NCBI GenBank assembly: GCA_959026535.1
Contig: CAUFMB010000003.1
Span: forward strand, 8,763 to 72,762
DNA: 64,000 bases
Direction of reading: 5' to 3'
Source: an uncultured Collinsella sp.
Lineage (GTDB): Bacteria > Actinomycetota > Coriobacteriia > Coriobacteriales > Coriobacteriaceae
The translations under genes were made by a program, and so were the position numbers. Below the pieces are notes generated by a model, which did no database searches, was not told the DNA's origin, and saw nothing but the letters and a program-made list of their open reading frames with translations. Each line of letters begins with the position of its first letter. Positions within the stretch are counted from its first letter, which is position 1. Positions 39,759 through 48,695 of the stretch are shown here, piece by piece.

Positions 39759-40728
39759 GAGCCTCCCCTCCCTTGCAGAAAAACGGAATGATCAGATCGT
39801 CAAAATCCTGAATCTCCTCGTGGCCAAAGCCTTCAAAGAACTCATGACGCTTTTCGCAGGTCAGGTTGTTATAGACCGCAAACTGCGTCGCTGGCGGACA
39901 GACGATATCGGCTGTGCCAGTGCCAAACAGCACGGGGCATTTGACCATAGGGGCAAAGTTCTTGGAATCGAAGTACGCCAGCTTGGCATAGGCTTCGTCA
40001 ATACGAGTCGAGTCCTCATCAAACCAGCGAGACCAATAGCGCAGGCCTTCGTAGGCAATGTCGTCGGCATCCAAATCCCAGACCAGGCGGAAATCCGACA
40101 GGAAGGGATAGAGGATGGCGGCACGATTGATAAGCTCGCTATTAAGCGCACAGGTCGCAATACCCAAACCGCCGCCCTGCGACGCGCCGTTCACAAACAC
40201 ACGGGCAAGATCGATGCCCTCGAGCTCACGAACAATACGGCACAGGATTCGAATATCTTGGTGTAAGCGGACATAGTAGAGGTTGGCCGGGTCGCCGTCG
40301 ATGCCGGCGACGATATGCCCGGCAACCGTTGTGCCCTCAAATCCACCAATGTCCTCGGAGGGACCTCCTTGGCCGGGGCAGTCGAGGGCGATGAGTGCCA
40401 TGCCCATGCCCGCAAACGACGCCTGCTCAAACCAGCTGCGGCTTGCACCCGGATACCCATGAAACTGAAGCACCAATGGCACGGGCTCGTCCGAGACGGG
40501 TTTAAGGTACTTGGCATGCAGGCGAGCGCCACACATGCCGGTATACCAGAGGTCGAAAAGCTGGCAGGTCGCGGCATCGGTGACCGATGCCGTCTCGATC
40601 GCATAGTCAAGCCCGACGGCGTCGGCCTCGGCCATGCGATCCTTCCAAAAGAGATCGAAATCTGATGGACGGGGCATGGCGCCTCGATATTCACCAAATT
40701 GATGTTGTAGCTCCTGAGCACTTGGCAT
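39751..40728 (-). CDS. acetyl xylan esterase family (CE7-type) deacetylase, candidate sialate O-acetylesterase
   Basis: A 325-aa alpha/beta-hydrolase of the AXE1/cephalosporin-C deacetylase family, which removes O-acetyl groups from sugars. The catalytic triad fits S183 (NGASQGGGLG), D274 (GTGTADIVCPP) and H303 (GFGHEEI). The oxyanion/RGQ-like region is LDCPGQGG. There is no signal peptide, so it acts in the cytosol on imported sugars. Between the sialic-acid transporter and nanA it is a natural candidate to strip O-acetyl groups from sialic acids before NanA. The ATG at 40728 is preferred; a TTG at 40743 is too close to the AAAGG. Confidence 0.82.
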   Translation of the reverse strand: MPSAQELQHQFGEYRGAMPRPSDFDLFWKDRMAEADAVGLDYAIETASVTDAATCQLFDLWYTGMCGARLHAKYLKPVSDEPVPLVLQFHGYPGASRSWFEQASFAGMGMALIALDCPGQGGPSEDIGGFEGTTVAGHIVAGIDGDPANLYYVRLHQDIRILCRIVRELEGIDLARVFVNGASQGGGLGIATCALNSELINRAAILYPFLSDFRLVWDLDADDIAYEGLRYWSRWFDEDSTRIDEAYAKLAYFDSKNFAPMVKCPVLFGTGTADIVCPPATQFAVYNNLTCEKRHEFFEGFGHEEIQDFDDLIIPFFCKGGEAHV

Positions 40729-40764
40729 GGCTCGTGAACCCAACCTTTCGAAATCGCAACGGAG

Positions 40765-40792
40765 GTGCGCCCGGCAAGGGAACCGGGCGCAC
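40765..40792 (-). promoter_or_regulatory. intercistronic hairpin between satD and the esterase gene
   Basis: A perfect 10-bp stem (GTGCGCCCGG / CCGGGCGCAC, loop of 8) with no U-run fills the gap between the last transporter gene and the esterase. Confidence 0.5.
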
Positions 40793-40808
40793 GGGAGGGA
40801 AAGCGAGG

Positions 40809-41636
40809 TTACTCGCCGAGCTTGGGATGCAGCAGCGACGGCGCAGCGCCGAGCAGCATCTTGGTGTAGGGGTCCTGGGGGTGCTGGAAGACCTGCTTGG
40901 CCTCGCCCTGCTCGACGATCTTGCCGCCATTCATAACGATGATGTCGTCAGAGATATAGCGGACCGTCTGGATGTCATGGCTGATGAACACCATGGCCAG
41001 GCCGAGCTCCTTCTTAAGGTCGGTCAGCAGGTTCAGAATCTGCGCGCGGACCGAAACGTCCAGAGCCGAGGTGGGCTCGTCGGCGATGATGGCATCGGGG
41101 TTCAGCGACAGGGCACGGGCAATTGCGACGCGCTGACGCTGGCCGCCCGAAAGCTGGCCGGGAAGAACCTCGGCGGCGGAGCTGGGCAGACCGGTGAGCT
41201 CCAAGAGTTCCTTGACGCGCTTCTCCTGCTCGGCCTCGGTACCCAGGTTGTGGACGCGCATGGGGTCGAGCAGCTGCTCGCGAACGACCATGCGGGGGTT
41301 GAGCGCCGTGGCCGGGTTCTGGAACACGACCGAGATTACGCGACCCATGTGGCGACGGTCCTCGGCGGTACGTTTGGTAACGTCCTTGCCCTTAAAGTAG
41401 ACCTTGCCGCTCGTGGGGGCCTGCAGGCCGCACATGACGTTGGCGGTGGTGGACTTACCGCAACCGGACTCGCCGACGATGCCAATCGTCTGACCGGGCA
41501 TGAGCTTAATCGTTACACCCTGGACGGCGTGAACCAGGTTGGGGTGCAGAATCGAGCCGGTACGGGTCCTAAAGGTGACGTGGACGTCATCAAGGAAGAT
41601 GATCGGCTCGACGCCGTTGACTGCAGTCTCGCTCAT
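40809..41636 (-). CDS. satD: sialic acid ABC transporter ATP-binding protein (SatD/SiaI type)
   Basis: A 275-aa ATPase of the peptide/nickel ABC family. Walker A GESGCGKST, Q-loop FQNPATALNP, signature LSGGQRQR, Walker B AIIADEPTSALD and H-loop ISHDIQT are intact. It is shorter than OppF and has a truncated C-terminal extension without the Cys cluster. It directly follows satC. Assignment to sialic acid rests on the neighbouring nan genes and on the SatABCD/SiaEFGI gene order. Confidence 0.82.
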   Translation of the reverse strand: MSETAVNGVEPIIFLDDVHVTFRTRTGSILHPNLVHAVQGVTIKLMPGQTIGIVGESGCGKSTTANVMCGLQAPTSGKVYFKGKDVTKRTAEDRRHMGRVISVVFQNPATALNPRMVVREQLLDPMRVHNLGTEAEQEKRVKELLELTGLPSSAAEVLPGQLSGGQRQRVAIARALSLNPDAIIADEPTSALDVSVRAQILNLLTDLKKELGLAMVFISHDIQTVRYISDDIIVMNGGKIVEQGEAKQVFQHPQDPYTKMLLGAAPSLLHPKLGE

Positions 41637-43652
41637 CTACATCACCTCCGCGTGAGGGGTCAAACCATTTGCCTTGAGCACCTCGTCGGGGAGCTCGGAA
41701 TAGAAGTGCTCGGTGCCGGGCACGCGCTTGAAGACCGGACGGGTGTCCAGGCCAATACGCGGATGGCTCGAGCGGGGCGCGAAGCGATCGCCCTTGGGGA
41801 AATCGCGCGGACTCGGAACGGCGCCGGGCACCTGGTGCAGGCGGCCCGAACCGCTCTCGATGGACAGAACGGAACCCAGAAGACCGCGGGTGTACTCGTG
41901 GATCGGGTTAGTGAGCAGTTCCTTGGTGGGTGCCTGCTCGATAACCTGGCCAGCGTACATAACCGTAATGTTATGGGCGACCTCGGCGACCAGAGCCAGG
42001 TCATGCGAAACGAAGATCATGGCAAAGCCGAGCTTGGCCTGAAGATCGTTGAGCAGCTTGATGACCTGCTTCTGGACGGTAACGTCCAGAGCGGTCGTGG
42101 GCTCGTCGCAGATGACCAGCTTGGGGTCGCGGGTAAGGGCCATAGCGATCAGGACACGCTGACGCTGGCCGCCGGAAAGCTCGTGCGGATAGCTCTCGAG
42201 CGTGCGCTTGGGATCGAGGCCGACGAGCTCCAGGAGCTCCTCGGCGCTACGGGTTCCGCCGCGCTTGGTGAGCTGCTTCATCTGGGCAGAGATGAGCATG
42301 GAGGGGTTGAGCGAGGACAGGGCGTCCTGATAGACCATAGCGATATCGGTACCGCGCAGGCCGAACCACTCCTTCTTGCTCATCTTGAGCAGGTCACGGC
42401 CCTCCCAGAGGACCTCGCCGGAAAGGTGCTCGTCATCGTCGGTCAGGCCCATGATGGCCAGCGTGGTGATGGACTTACCGCAACCGGACTCGCCCACCAG
42501 GCCCATGGTCTGACCAGGACGGACGTCAAAGTTGACATGGTCGACGACGTTGATATCACCGTGATGCTCAAACTGAATGCAGAAGTCACGGACCGAGAGA
42601 ATCGGTTCGACAGACTCGTCGGGCACATGGCGATCGTCACGCTTGAGCTCGACATCGCGCAGGGCGCCAAGGCGAGCGGAGAGGGACTGGGCCTGCTCCT
42701 TGTAGGCGCGAACGGGGTCGGAGACCAGCAGGTCGGCCTCGCGACGCTTGGAGGAATCGGTCGGATCCAGGGCGGCGGAGGGAGCAGCGGCCATGGCGTC
42801 GGTAATGCCCTCGGAGAGGATGTTGAGCGCCAGGCAGGTGATCATGATGGCCAGACCCGGGAACAGCGCCTGCCACCAACGGCCGGCAAGCACGCCGCCG
42901 CGGGCGTCGGCGAGGATGTTGCCCCAGGTAGCGGTGGGCTCCTGGATACCAGCGCCGATGAAGGTCAGCGAGGCCTCGAAGATGATGGCGTCGGCGACCA
43001 GGGTAACGGTGAAGACCATGATCGGGGCGATGCAGTTACGCAGAACATGCTTGATCAAAATCCACGGAGCCTTGGCGCCGGAAACGATGACCGCGCGGAC
43101 ATAGTCCTCGCCGTACTCGGACACGATGTTGGCGCGCACGATACGGGCAATCTGCGGAGTGTACATAAAGCCGATGGCGAAGATGATCGACGGCACGGAG
43201 TTGCCCAGGATGGAGACGAAGACGGCCGCGAGGGCGATGCCCGGGATGGACATGATGATGTCCAAGATACGCATGATCGTCTCAGAGACGGCCTTGCGCG
43301 AAACCGCTGCAAGGGCGCCCACGACCGAGCCGCAGACCAGAGCCATGGCGGTGGCGCCAAAGCCGATAATCAGCGAGTAACGACCACCGTAGAGCATACG
43401 CGACAGAATGTCGCGACCCTTATCGTCGGTACCGAAGATAAATCCGTTGCCGGGAGCCTGGCGAGCCGTAAAGATCTCGACCGGGCTATAGGGGGCAAGA
43501 AGGGGCGCCAGAATCGCAGTCAGGGCGACCAGCACCAGCACGACGGCGGCAATCTTAGAAGACAGCGTCATCTTCTTCCAGCCACCGAGCTTGAGCCCCT
43601 TGGAGGCAGCCTTCTCGAGCTGCTCGGTTTGCTTCTCTCGAATCTTTACCAT
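41637..43652 (-). CDS. satC: fused ABC permease-ATPase (SatC/SiaG type)
   Basis: A 671-aa fusion. Residues 1-290 are an OppC-type permease: first helix MTLSSKIAAVVLVLVALTAILA, the FIFGTDDKGRDILSRML motif, about six helices and an EAA-like loop VSGAKAPWILIKHVLRN. After a charged linker (about 290-350), residues 350-671 are an OppD-type ATPase (Walker A GESGCGKSI, signature LSGGQRQR, Walker B LVICDEPTTALD). This fusion is characteristic of SatABCD/SiaEFGI-type sialic-acid importers. It lies 3 nt after satB. Confidence 0.87.
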   Translation of the reverse strand: MVKIREKQTEQLEKAASKGLKLGGWKKMTLSSKIAAVVLVLVALTAILAPLLAPYSPVEIFTARQAPGNGFIFGTDDKGRDILSRMLYGGRYSLIIGFGATAMALVCGSVVGALAAVSRKAVSETIMRILDIIMSIPGIALAAVFVSILGNSVPSIIFAIGFMYTPQIARIVRANIVSEYGEDYVRAVIVSGAKAPWILIKHVLRNCIAPIMVFTVTLVADAIIFEASLTFIGAGIQEPTATWGNILADARGGVLAGRWWQALFPGLAIMITCLALNILSEGITDAMAAAPSAALDPTDSSKRREADLLVSDPVRAYKEQAQSLSARLGALRDVELKRDDRHVPDESVEPILSVRDFCIQFEHHGDINVVDHVNFDVRPGQTMGLVGESGCGKSITTLAIMGLTDDDEHLSGEVLWEGRDLLKMSKKEWFGLRGTDIAMVYQDALSSLNPSMLISAQMKQLTKRGGTRSAEELLELVGLDPKRTLESYPHELSGGQRQRVLIAMALTRDPKLVICDEPTTALDVTVQKQVIKLLNDLQAKLGFAMIFVSHDLALVAEVAHNITVMYAGQVIEQAPTKELLTNPIHEYTRGLLGSVLSIESGSGRLHQVPGAVPSPRDFPKGDRFAPRSSHPRIGLDTRPVFKRVPGTEHFYSELPDEVLKANGLTPHAEVM

Positions 43653-43655
43653 AAT

Positions 43656-44612
43656 CTACACCGTCCTGATGCGCGGGTTGATGAGCAGGTAGAGCATGTC
43701 AACCACGATGTTGATGATGATGAAGGCAAGAGCAACGACGATGACGACGCCCTGAACCAGGTTCGCCTCGTTGCCCTGAACGCCCTGCAGAATCGCGGTG
43801 CCCATGCCGGGGAGGTTGAAGATAACCTCGATAACGACGGCGCCGCCCATGAGGTAACCGATCTTAAGACCGAGGGTGGTGACCGGGGTGATCAGCGCAT
43901 TGCGAAGAACGTTGATGCCGACGACGACCTTCTCGGGAACGCCGGCGCCGCGAGCCATACGGACATAATCCTTGTCGAGCTCCTCGACCATGGCGGTACG
44001 CACGATACGAGTCATCTGGCCCGTCAGCGGAAATGCCAAGGCGATAGCGGGCATGATCATACGCCCCAGATAGCCAACCGGATTCGTGGTGAAGTGAGGC
44101 AGAGCGCCCGATGCCGGGAGCACCTTAAGGTAGGAAGAGAACAGCAGGATCAACAGAACGGCAAGCCAGAACGACGGGGTTGCCAAGCCGGCGATGGAAA
44201 AGACACGGATTACTTGGTCCGGCCATTTGTCGCGATACAGTGCCGCGATGACGCCGAGCAAAAACGAAACGACCGCACCGATGGCAAGACCGATGAAGGT
44301 CAGCTGCATCGTGACGGGCAGGGCCGTGGAGATGCGCTTGGCAACGGAGTTGCGAGCAGCACCATAGGTGCCCATGTCGCCATGGATCAAATCGCCCATA
44401 TAGCGCACGTAGCGCACGGGCCAGGGGTCGTCCAGACCATACTTCTCATGGTACTCGGCAACCGCCTCGGGCGAGGCACCGTCACCCAACGCCGTGTAGG
44501 CGGGGTCGGTCTTGGAGAACGACATAAGGAAGAACACCAGGACGGTGACGCCCAATGCCATGATCGGCAGCGCCACAAGACGCCTTCCAATCAAACGTAG
44601 CAAGTTGTTCAC
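43656..44612 (-). CDS. satB: sialic acid ABC transporter permease (SatB type)
   Basis: A 318-aa OppB-type permease. It has the N-terminal helix RRLVALPIMALGVTVLVFFLM, the SFSKTDPAYTALGDGASPEAV segment that replaces the usual PGDP motif region, and the EAA-like loop MARGAGVPEKVVVGINVLRNALITP. The start is GTG at 44612, placed by AAAGGGGAGAGAAC. It forms the pore with the permease half of satC. Confidence 0.85.
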   Translation of the reverse strand: MNNLLRLIGRRLVALPIMALGVTVLVFFLMSFSKTDPAYTALGDGASPEAVAEYHEKYGLDDPWPVRYVRYMGDLIHGDMGTYGAARNSVAKRISTALPVTMQLTFIGLAIGAVVSFLLGVIAALYRDKWPDQVIRVFSIAGLATPSFWLAVLLILLFSSYLKVLPASGALPHFTTNPVGYLGRMIMPAIALAFPLTGQMTRIVRTAMVEELDKDYVRMARGAGVPEKVVVGINVLRNALITPVTTLGLKIGYLMGGAVVIEVIFNLPGMGTAILQGVQGNEANLVQGVVIVVALAFIIINIVVDMLYLLINPRIRTV

Positions 44613-44673
44613 GTTCTCTCCCCTTTCTTTTGTCGGTAGGACCAACTGGTATATGAGTACGGGTACTCATTAC

Positions 44674-44707
44674 AAGACCCGAGCGACATCGTTGCCGCCC
44701 GGGTCTT
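44674..44707 (-). promoter_or_regulatory. intercistronic hairpin between satA and satB
   Basis: An 8-bp stem (AAGACCCG / CGGGTCTT, 18-nt loop) lies between the binding-protein gene and the permease gene, with TTG rather than a U-run after it on the minus strand. It is the same arrangement as in the opp operon. Confidence 0.5.
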
Positions 44708-44769
44708 TGTTTCAACTATGAGGATACGGCCCCAATGACCGACATCCTGCATACAGACTCAAGCGAGTC

Positions 44770-46383
44770 TTACGCCTTGACGGTCGCAACGCCCCTGAAG
44801 GACATGCTCGTCGTGCCGATGCCCTTGAAGCCATCGAGGGCCTCGCCGTTGGGCGCAGTGGACGGATCGTCCCAGGAAGCGGAGACGGTCTTGACGTGGA
44901 CAACGGGGTACAGAACGGCGTTGTCGGCAATGATGTCGAAGCACTCGTTCCACTTCTTCTGCTGCTCGTCGCCCTCGGCGGCAAGAGCCTCGTCCATGAG
45001 ACTGTGGAGCTTCTGCCACTCAGCGGACTCCTTCCACGGGCAACGGGTCTGCATCCAGACGTTGTCGCCGTACCACCAGTTGAGCAGCAGGTCGGGGTCG
45101 GCGCCGAAGCAGGAAGGATCGCCAGGGGCAAGGAGGATATCGTAGGCCTCGCCGCCGTCGATGGCAGCGTAGGTGGCCGGCGAGGTATCGGTCTGGATGG
45201 TCACATCGAAGCCGAGGGCGTCGAGGTCGTTCTTGACCTGGGCGGCCATGCCCTTAATCTGCTCGTTGTCGGTGGTGCGCAGGGTGATGGCACCCGGGGT
45301 GATGCCAGACTCCTCGATGAGCTTCTTAGCCTTCTTGGCGTCGGTCTTGTACACCGTGGAAGCCTCATGATAGTTGGTGAAGCTCTTGGGAAGGTAGCAG
45401 CTGGCAGCGGTGGCAAGGCCGGCGAAGGTGTTGCTGACCATCTTCTCGGTGTCGAGCGCATACATGACAGCCTGACGGACCTTGACGTTGTTCCAAGGCT
45501 CCTTGGCGACGTTGAACATGATGAAGCGGGTGCCGAAACCCTGAACGTTATCGATCTTGCAGCCGGCGCTCTCGAGCTGGTCGACGGCGTCAGCGGTAAC
45601 GAGCTCCATAACGAGCGTGGAGCCCTCCTGCTGAGCGGTAACGCGAGCGGTGGGGTCGGTCAGGATGCTGTACTGGATCTTCTTATCCTCGGCAGCATAC
45701 TCACCGTTGTACTCGGGGTTGGGAACCAGGGTGATCTCGGTATCGGAGATAGAGTCGTACATCCAGGGGCCGGAGCCGATCGGCTGCTTGGCGCGATCCT
45801 CCTCGGTCTGGGTGGCCGGGGTAACGCGGACGATGGCCAGACGATCCTTGAGCAGGGAGAAGTTAGGGACCTTGGTCTTAACCGTCACGGTGCTGGCGTC
45901 CTTGGCCTCGATGGACTCGAAGGGCTGGAAGAACGGAGCATAGGTAGCGGAAGCGGCGCAAGCGGTGTAGGAGGCAACGACATCGTCAGCGGTGACCTCG
46001 GTGCCATCGGAAAACTTGGCGCCCTTGCGGATGGTGACCTCGAAAGTGGTGTCGTCCACAGACTTGGGATCGTCGGTGGCGAGCTCGTTGAAGGTGCTGT
46101 AGTCGTGGTAATCGATGCCGTAGAGGCCCTCGACGACGTGCCAGTTAGCACCCAGGCCCACAGCGGAGCCGGTGCTGGCGGGATCGAAGCTAGACGGAGC
46201 GTAAGCGGAACCAGCGGTGATCACGCCGCCGCCACGGTTAGCGGAATCGGTGGAACCGGAAGCGGAACCCTCGTCGCTAGAGCTGCCACCGCAGCCGGTG
46301 AGACCAAGCCCTGCGACAGCAGCGACGCTGCCGGTGAGGCCGAGGAACGAACGCCTGGACATACCCTTGTTGATGATGGCCAT
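44770..46383 (-). CDS. satA: sialic acid ABC transporter substrate-binding lipoprotein (SatA/SiaE type)
   Basis: A 537-aa family-5 binding lipoprotein. The signal peptide has twin-arginine-like SRRSFLGLTG and lipobox LTGC with C31. A Ser/Gly-rich linker precedes the binding domain (GLYGIDYHDYSTFNELATDDPKS, KGAKFSDGTEVTADDV). The family mostly binds peptides; sialic acid is inferred from the downstream nan genes and the fused satC. The start at 46383 follows GATAGGAGAAGAC. The promoter and a palindrome lie at 46521-46558. Confidence 0.83.
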   Translation of the reverse strand: MAIINKGMSRRSFLGLTGSVAAVAGLGLTGCGGSSSDEGSASGSTDSANRGGGVITAGSAYAPSSFDPASTGSAVGLGANWHVVEGLYGIDYHDYSTFNELATDDPKSVDDTTFEVTIRKGAKFSDGTEVTADDVVASYTACAASATYAPFFQPFESIEAKDASTVTVKTKVPNFSLLKDRLAIVRVTPATQTEEDRAKQPIGSGPWMYDSISDTEITLVPNPEYNGEYAAEDKKIQYSILTDPTARVTAQQEGSTLVMELVTADAVDQLESAGCKIDNVQGFGTRFIMFNVAKEPWNNVKVRQAVMYALDTEKMVSNTFAGLATAASCYLPKSFTNYHEASTVYKTDAKKAKKLIEESGITPGAITLRTTDNEQIKGMAAQVKNDLDALGFDVTIQTDTSPATYAAIDGGEAYDILLAPGDPSCFGADPDLLLNWWYGDNVWMQTRCPWKESAEWQKLHSLMDEALAAEGDEQQKKWNECFDIIADNAVLYPVVHVKTVSASWDDPSTAPNGEALDGFKGIGTTSMSFRGVATVKA

Positions 46384-46520
46384 GTCTTCTCCTATCAATA
46401 GAGAATCTTACCCGGGAGCACCTAGACGTGCCCCCGCGCAACTTGCGGACGATATATACCTTACCTACCGACGAACCCAACTGAGGTGCCGCGCTCGGCG
46501 ACCGATACATACATACGCTT

Positions 46521-46558
46521 GAACGGTATTTACTACCGTTCACCGAATTCATTGACAA
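46521..46558 (-). promoter_or_regulatory. nan operon promoter with overlapping palindrome
   Basis: On the minus strand -35 TTGTCA (46553-46558), a 17-bp spacer and -10 TAGTAA (46530-46535). The palindrome GAACGGTA-TTTAC-TACCGTTC (46521-46541) covers the -10, the expected place for a repressor site. The leader to satA is about 140 nt. The rest of 46384-46748 shows no gene. Confidence 0.5.
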
Positions 46559-46748
46559 ATGATTCACCAGACAGTATGTATCGACGAGGTGAGATATCAG
46601 TCTTCGTCAACCCGCAGGATAGCAGGGTTGTTCACCATGACTAGTCAAACGTTTTAGCGTTAATAAAACCCGAAACCAGCATGCAATCATGGCGAAATAA
46701 ATGGTTGAAAATCACGCAATCATGTATATCAGTAGCTTAGGCTCGTGT

Positions 46749-48695
46749 TTAGCTATCGGAATGGCCAGCCGCCGCCTCGGCGCGCTCGGCATTCCACGCA
46801 ACGAGCGCCTCGTGGACCGCCTTGGCAACATCGGCAGGTATGCCGCGAACTTCCGCGATCTCTTGCTCGCTCGCCGCGCGCAAACGCTTCATCGAGCCAA
46901 AATGGCGCATAAGGGCACGTTTTCTGGTGGGTCCCACACCTGGAACGTCATCGAGTACCGAAACTGTCATGGCTTTATCGCGCAACTCACGATGGAATGT
47001 GATTGCAAAACGGTGCGATTCATCGCGCACCTGTTTAATTAGATAGAGCGAAGCAGACCCGGTCGGCAGCACGACGGGAGTCTCGTCCCAAGGCACGAAA
47101 ACCTCCTCATCGGCCTTTGCCAAGCCACAAACTGGTATATCGAGCCCAAGAGCCTCAAGTTGCTTGATCGCAGCGGTCAATTGCGGCTTACCGCCATCGA
47201 CAACGAGCAAATCGGGGCGCGAGCCAAAGCGCTCGTCGACCATGCGCTCGGGAGCATAGCGTCGTCCCAAAACCTCGGACATCGACACGAAGTCGTTTGC
47301 CTCGTCCAATTCGGCCTGAATTTTAAAACGACGGTACTGGCTCTTGTCGGCGCGTCCGTTGGTAAACACCACCATCGAGGCGACGGTAAAGGTTCCGTGC
47401 AGCGTCGAGATATCGAAGCACTCGATACGCATCGGCGGCGCCGGCAGCGCCAGCGCGCTTTCGAGCTCCAGGAGCGCTTGATTGGTGCGGTCGTCAGCGT
47501 ACCCCGTTCGCATCATGTAGCGCATGAGGGCATGGCGCGCATTTTTGGATGCCATATCGAGCAAACGGTGCTTTTCGCCACGCTGCGGCCTATGGAGATG
47601 GCAGGAACGCTCGCGCTTGCCTGCAAGCCACTCCCCCAGCGCCTCTGCATCCTCAAGCTCGACAGAGAGGTTTATCTCAGCTGGAATATCAGCCGTCTCG
47701 TCGTAATAGCGCTTAAGAAAGCCCGACTGGAGCTCTTCCTCGTCAACATCAAGACCCTTGTCGAGAATGAACTCGCAGGTGCGAACTGTTCGGCCCTCGC
47801 GAACGACGAAGACACAAGCGGCAGAGATGGTCTCCTCGCGATAGAAACCGATGACATCGATATCGACACTGGAGGGAAAAACGACTTGCTGACGGTCGTC
47901 CAGACCCCTGATGACCTCCAAACGACGTTTGACGCGGGCAGCGCGCTCAAAGTCGAGCGCCTCGGCGGCATCCGCCATCTCGGAAGTCAGCTCGTCGACG
48001 ACATCCTTGCGATGGCCCGACAAAAAGCGCTCGACACGCTTGACGTTCTTGGCATAGTCCGTAGGAGAAATCGCGCCGACACACGCACCCGGGCCGCGCC
48101 CGACATGGTAGTCAAAGCAGGGACGCCCGTTTTGCGCGCAAATCATGTTGACGATGTCTTCCTCGCCCTTGTGGGACTCGACGATACGACGACAACGACG
48201 CCACTCCGCACAGGATGCGGAGCAGATCGGGATAACCTTGCGCAGCGTATCTATCGTCTCACGTGCCGCACGGCTATCGGTATAGGGACCAAAATAACGC
48301 GTTCCCGGCTTATGACGCTCACGCGTATATTTGATAGCGGGATAAAGGTCGCCCTTTGTAATGGCGATAAAGGGGTAGCTCTTGTCATCCTTGAGGTCGA
48401 CGTTAAAGTACGGATGGTACTGACCAATCAAATTGCGCTCGAGCACCAACGCCTCATGCTCGGTCTCCACCACGATATAGTCAAAGCTCGCCACCAGCTG
48501 CATCATCAGCGGAATCTTTTGACGCTCATCCTGCAGTGTCACGTATTGACGCATGCGGGCGCGTAGGTTTTTCGCCTTGCCCACGTAGATGACATCGCCA
48601 TTGGCATCCTTCCAAAGGTAGCATCCGGGCTGTGTGGGAACGCGCGAAACCTGCTCGGCAAGCGTTGGAATGTTGTCGTGACCGGCCACGCGCAC
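46749..48695 (-). CDS. uvrC: excinuclease ABC subunit C
   Basis: A 648-aa nuclease that makes both incisions in nucleotide excision repair. The N-terminal GIY-YIG domain (PGCYLWKDANGDVIYVGKAKNL) is followed by a Cys-containing region, a UVR motif (about 200-235) and the RNase H-like 5'-incision domain (ECFDISTLHGTFTVASMVVF). The C-terminus has helix-hairpin-helix motifs (DDVPGVGPTRKRALMRHFGS). The start is GTG immediately after the murJ stop with no clear Shine-Dalgarno, so translation is probably coupled to murJ. Confidence 0.95.
   Translation of the reverse strand: MRVAGHDNIPTLAEQVSRVPTQPGCYLWKDANGDVIYVGKAKNLRARMRQYVTLQDERQKIPLMMQLVASFDYIVVETEHEALVLERNLIGQYHPYFNVDLKDDKSYPFIAITKGDLYPAIKYTRERHKPGTRYFGPYTDSRAARETIDTLRKVIPICSASCAEWRRCRRIVESHKGEEDIVNMICAQNGRPCFDYHVGRGPGACVGAISPTDYAKNVKRVERFLSGHRKDVVDELTSEMADAAEALDFERAARVKRRLEVIRGLDDRQQVVFPSSVDIDVIGFYREETISAACVFVVREGRTVRTCEFILDKGLDVDEEELQSGFLKRYYDETADIPAEINLSVELEDAEALGEWLAGKRERSCHLHRPQRGEKHRLLDMASKNARHALMRYMMRTGYADDRTNQALLELESALALPAPPMRIECFDISTLHGTFTVASMVVFTNGRADKSQYRRFKIQAELDEANDFVSMSEVLGRRYAPERMVDERFGSRPDLLVVDGGKPQLTAAIKQLEALGLDIPVCGLAKADEEVFVPWDETPVVLPTGSASLYLIKQVRDESHRFAITFHRELRDKAMTVSVLDDVPGVGPTRKRALMRHFGSMKRLRAASEQEIAEVRGIPADVAKAVHEALVAWNAERAEAAAGHSDS

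Noticed and set aside
40587..44600. A 1,337-codon open frame on the plus strand across the sialic-acid transporter genes
   Set aside because: It is antisense to four clearly conserved genes with intact motifs. Long antisense frames are expected where third positions are mostly G or C. It shows no domain of its own.
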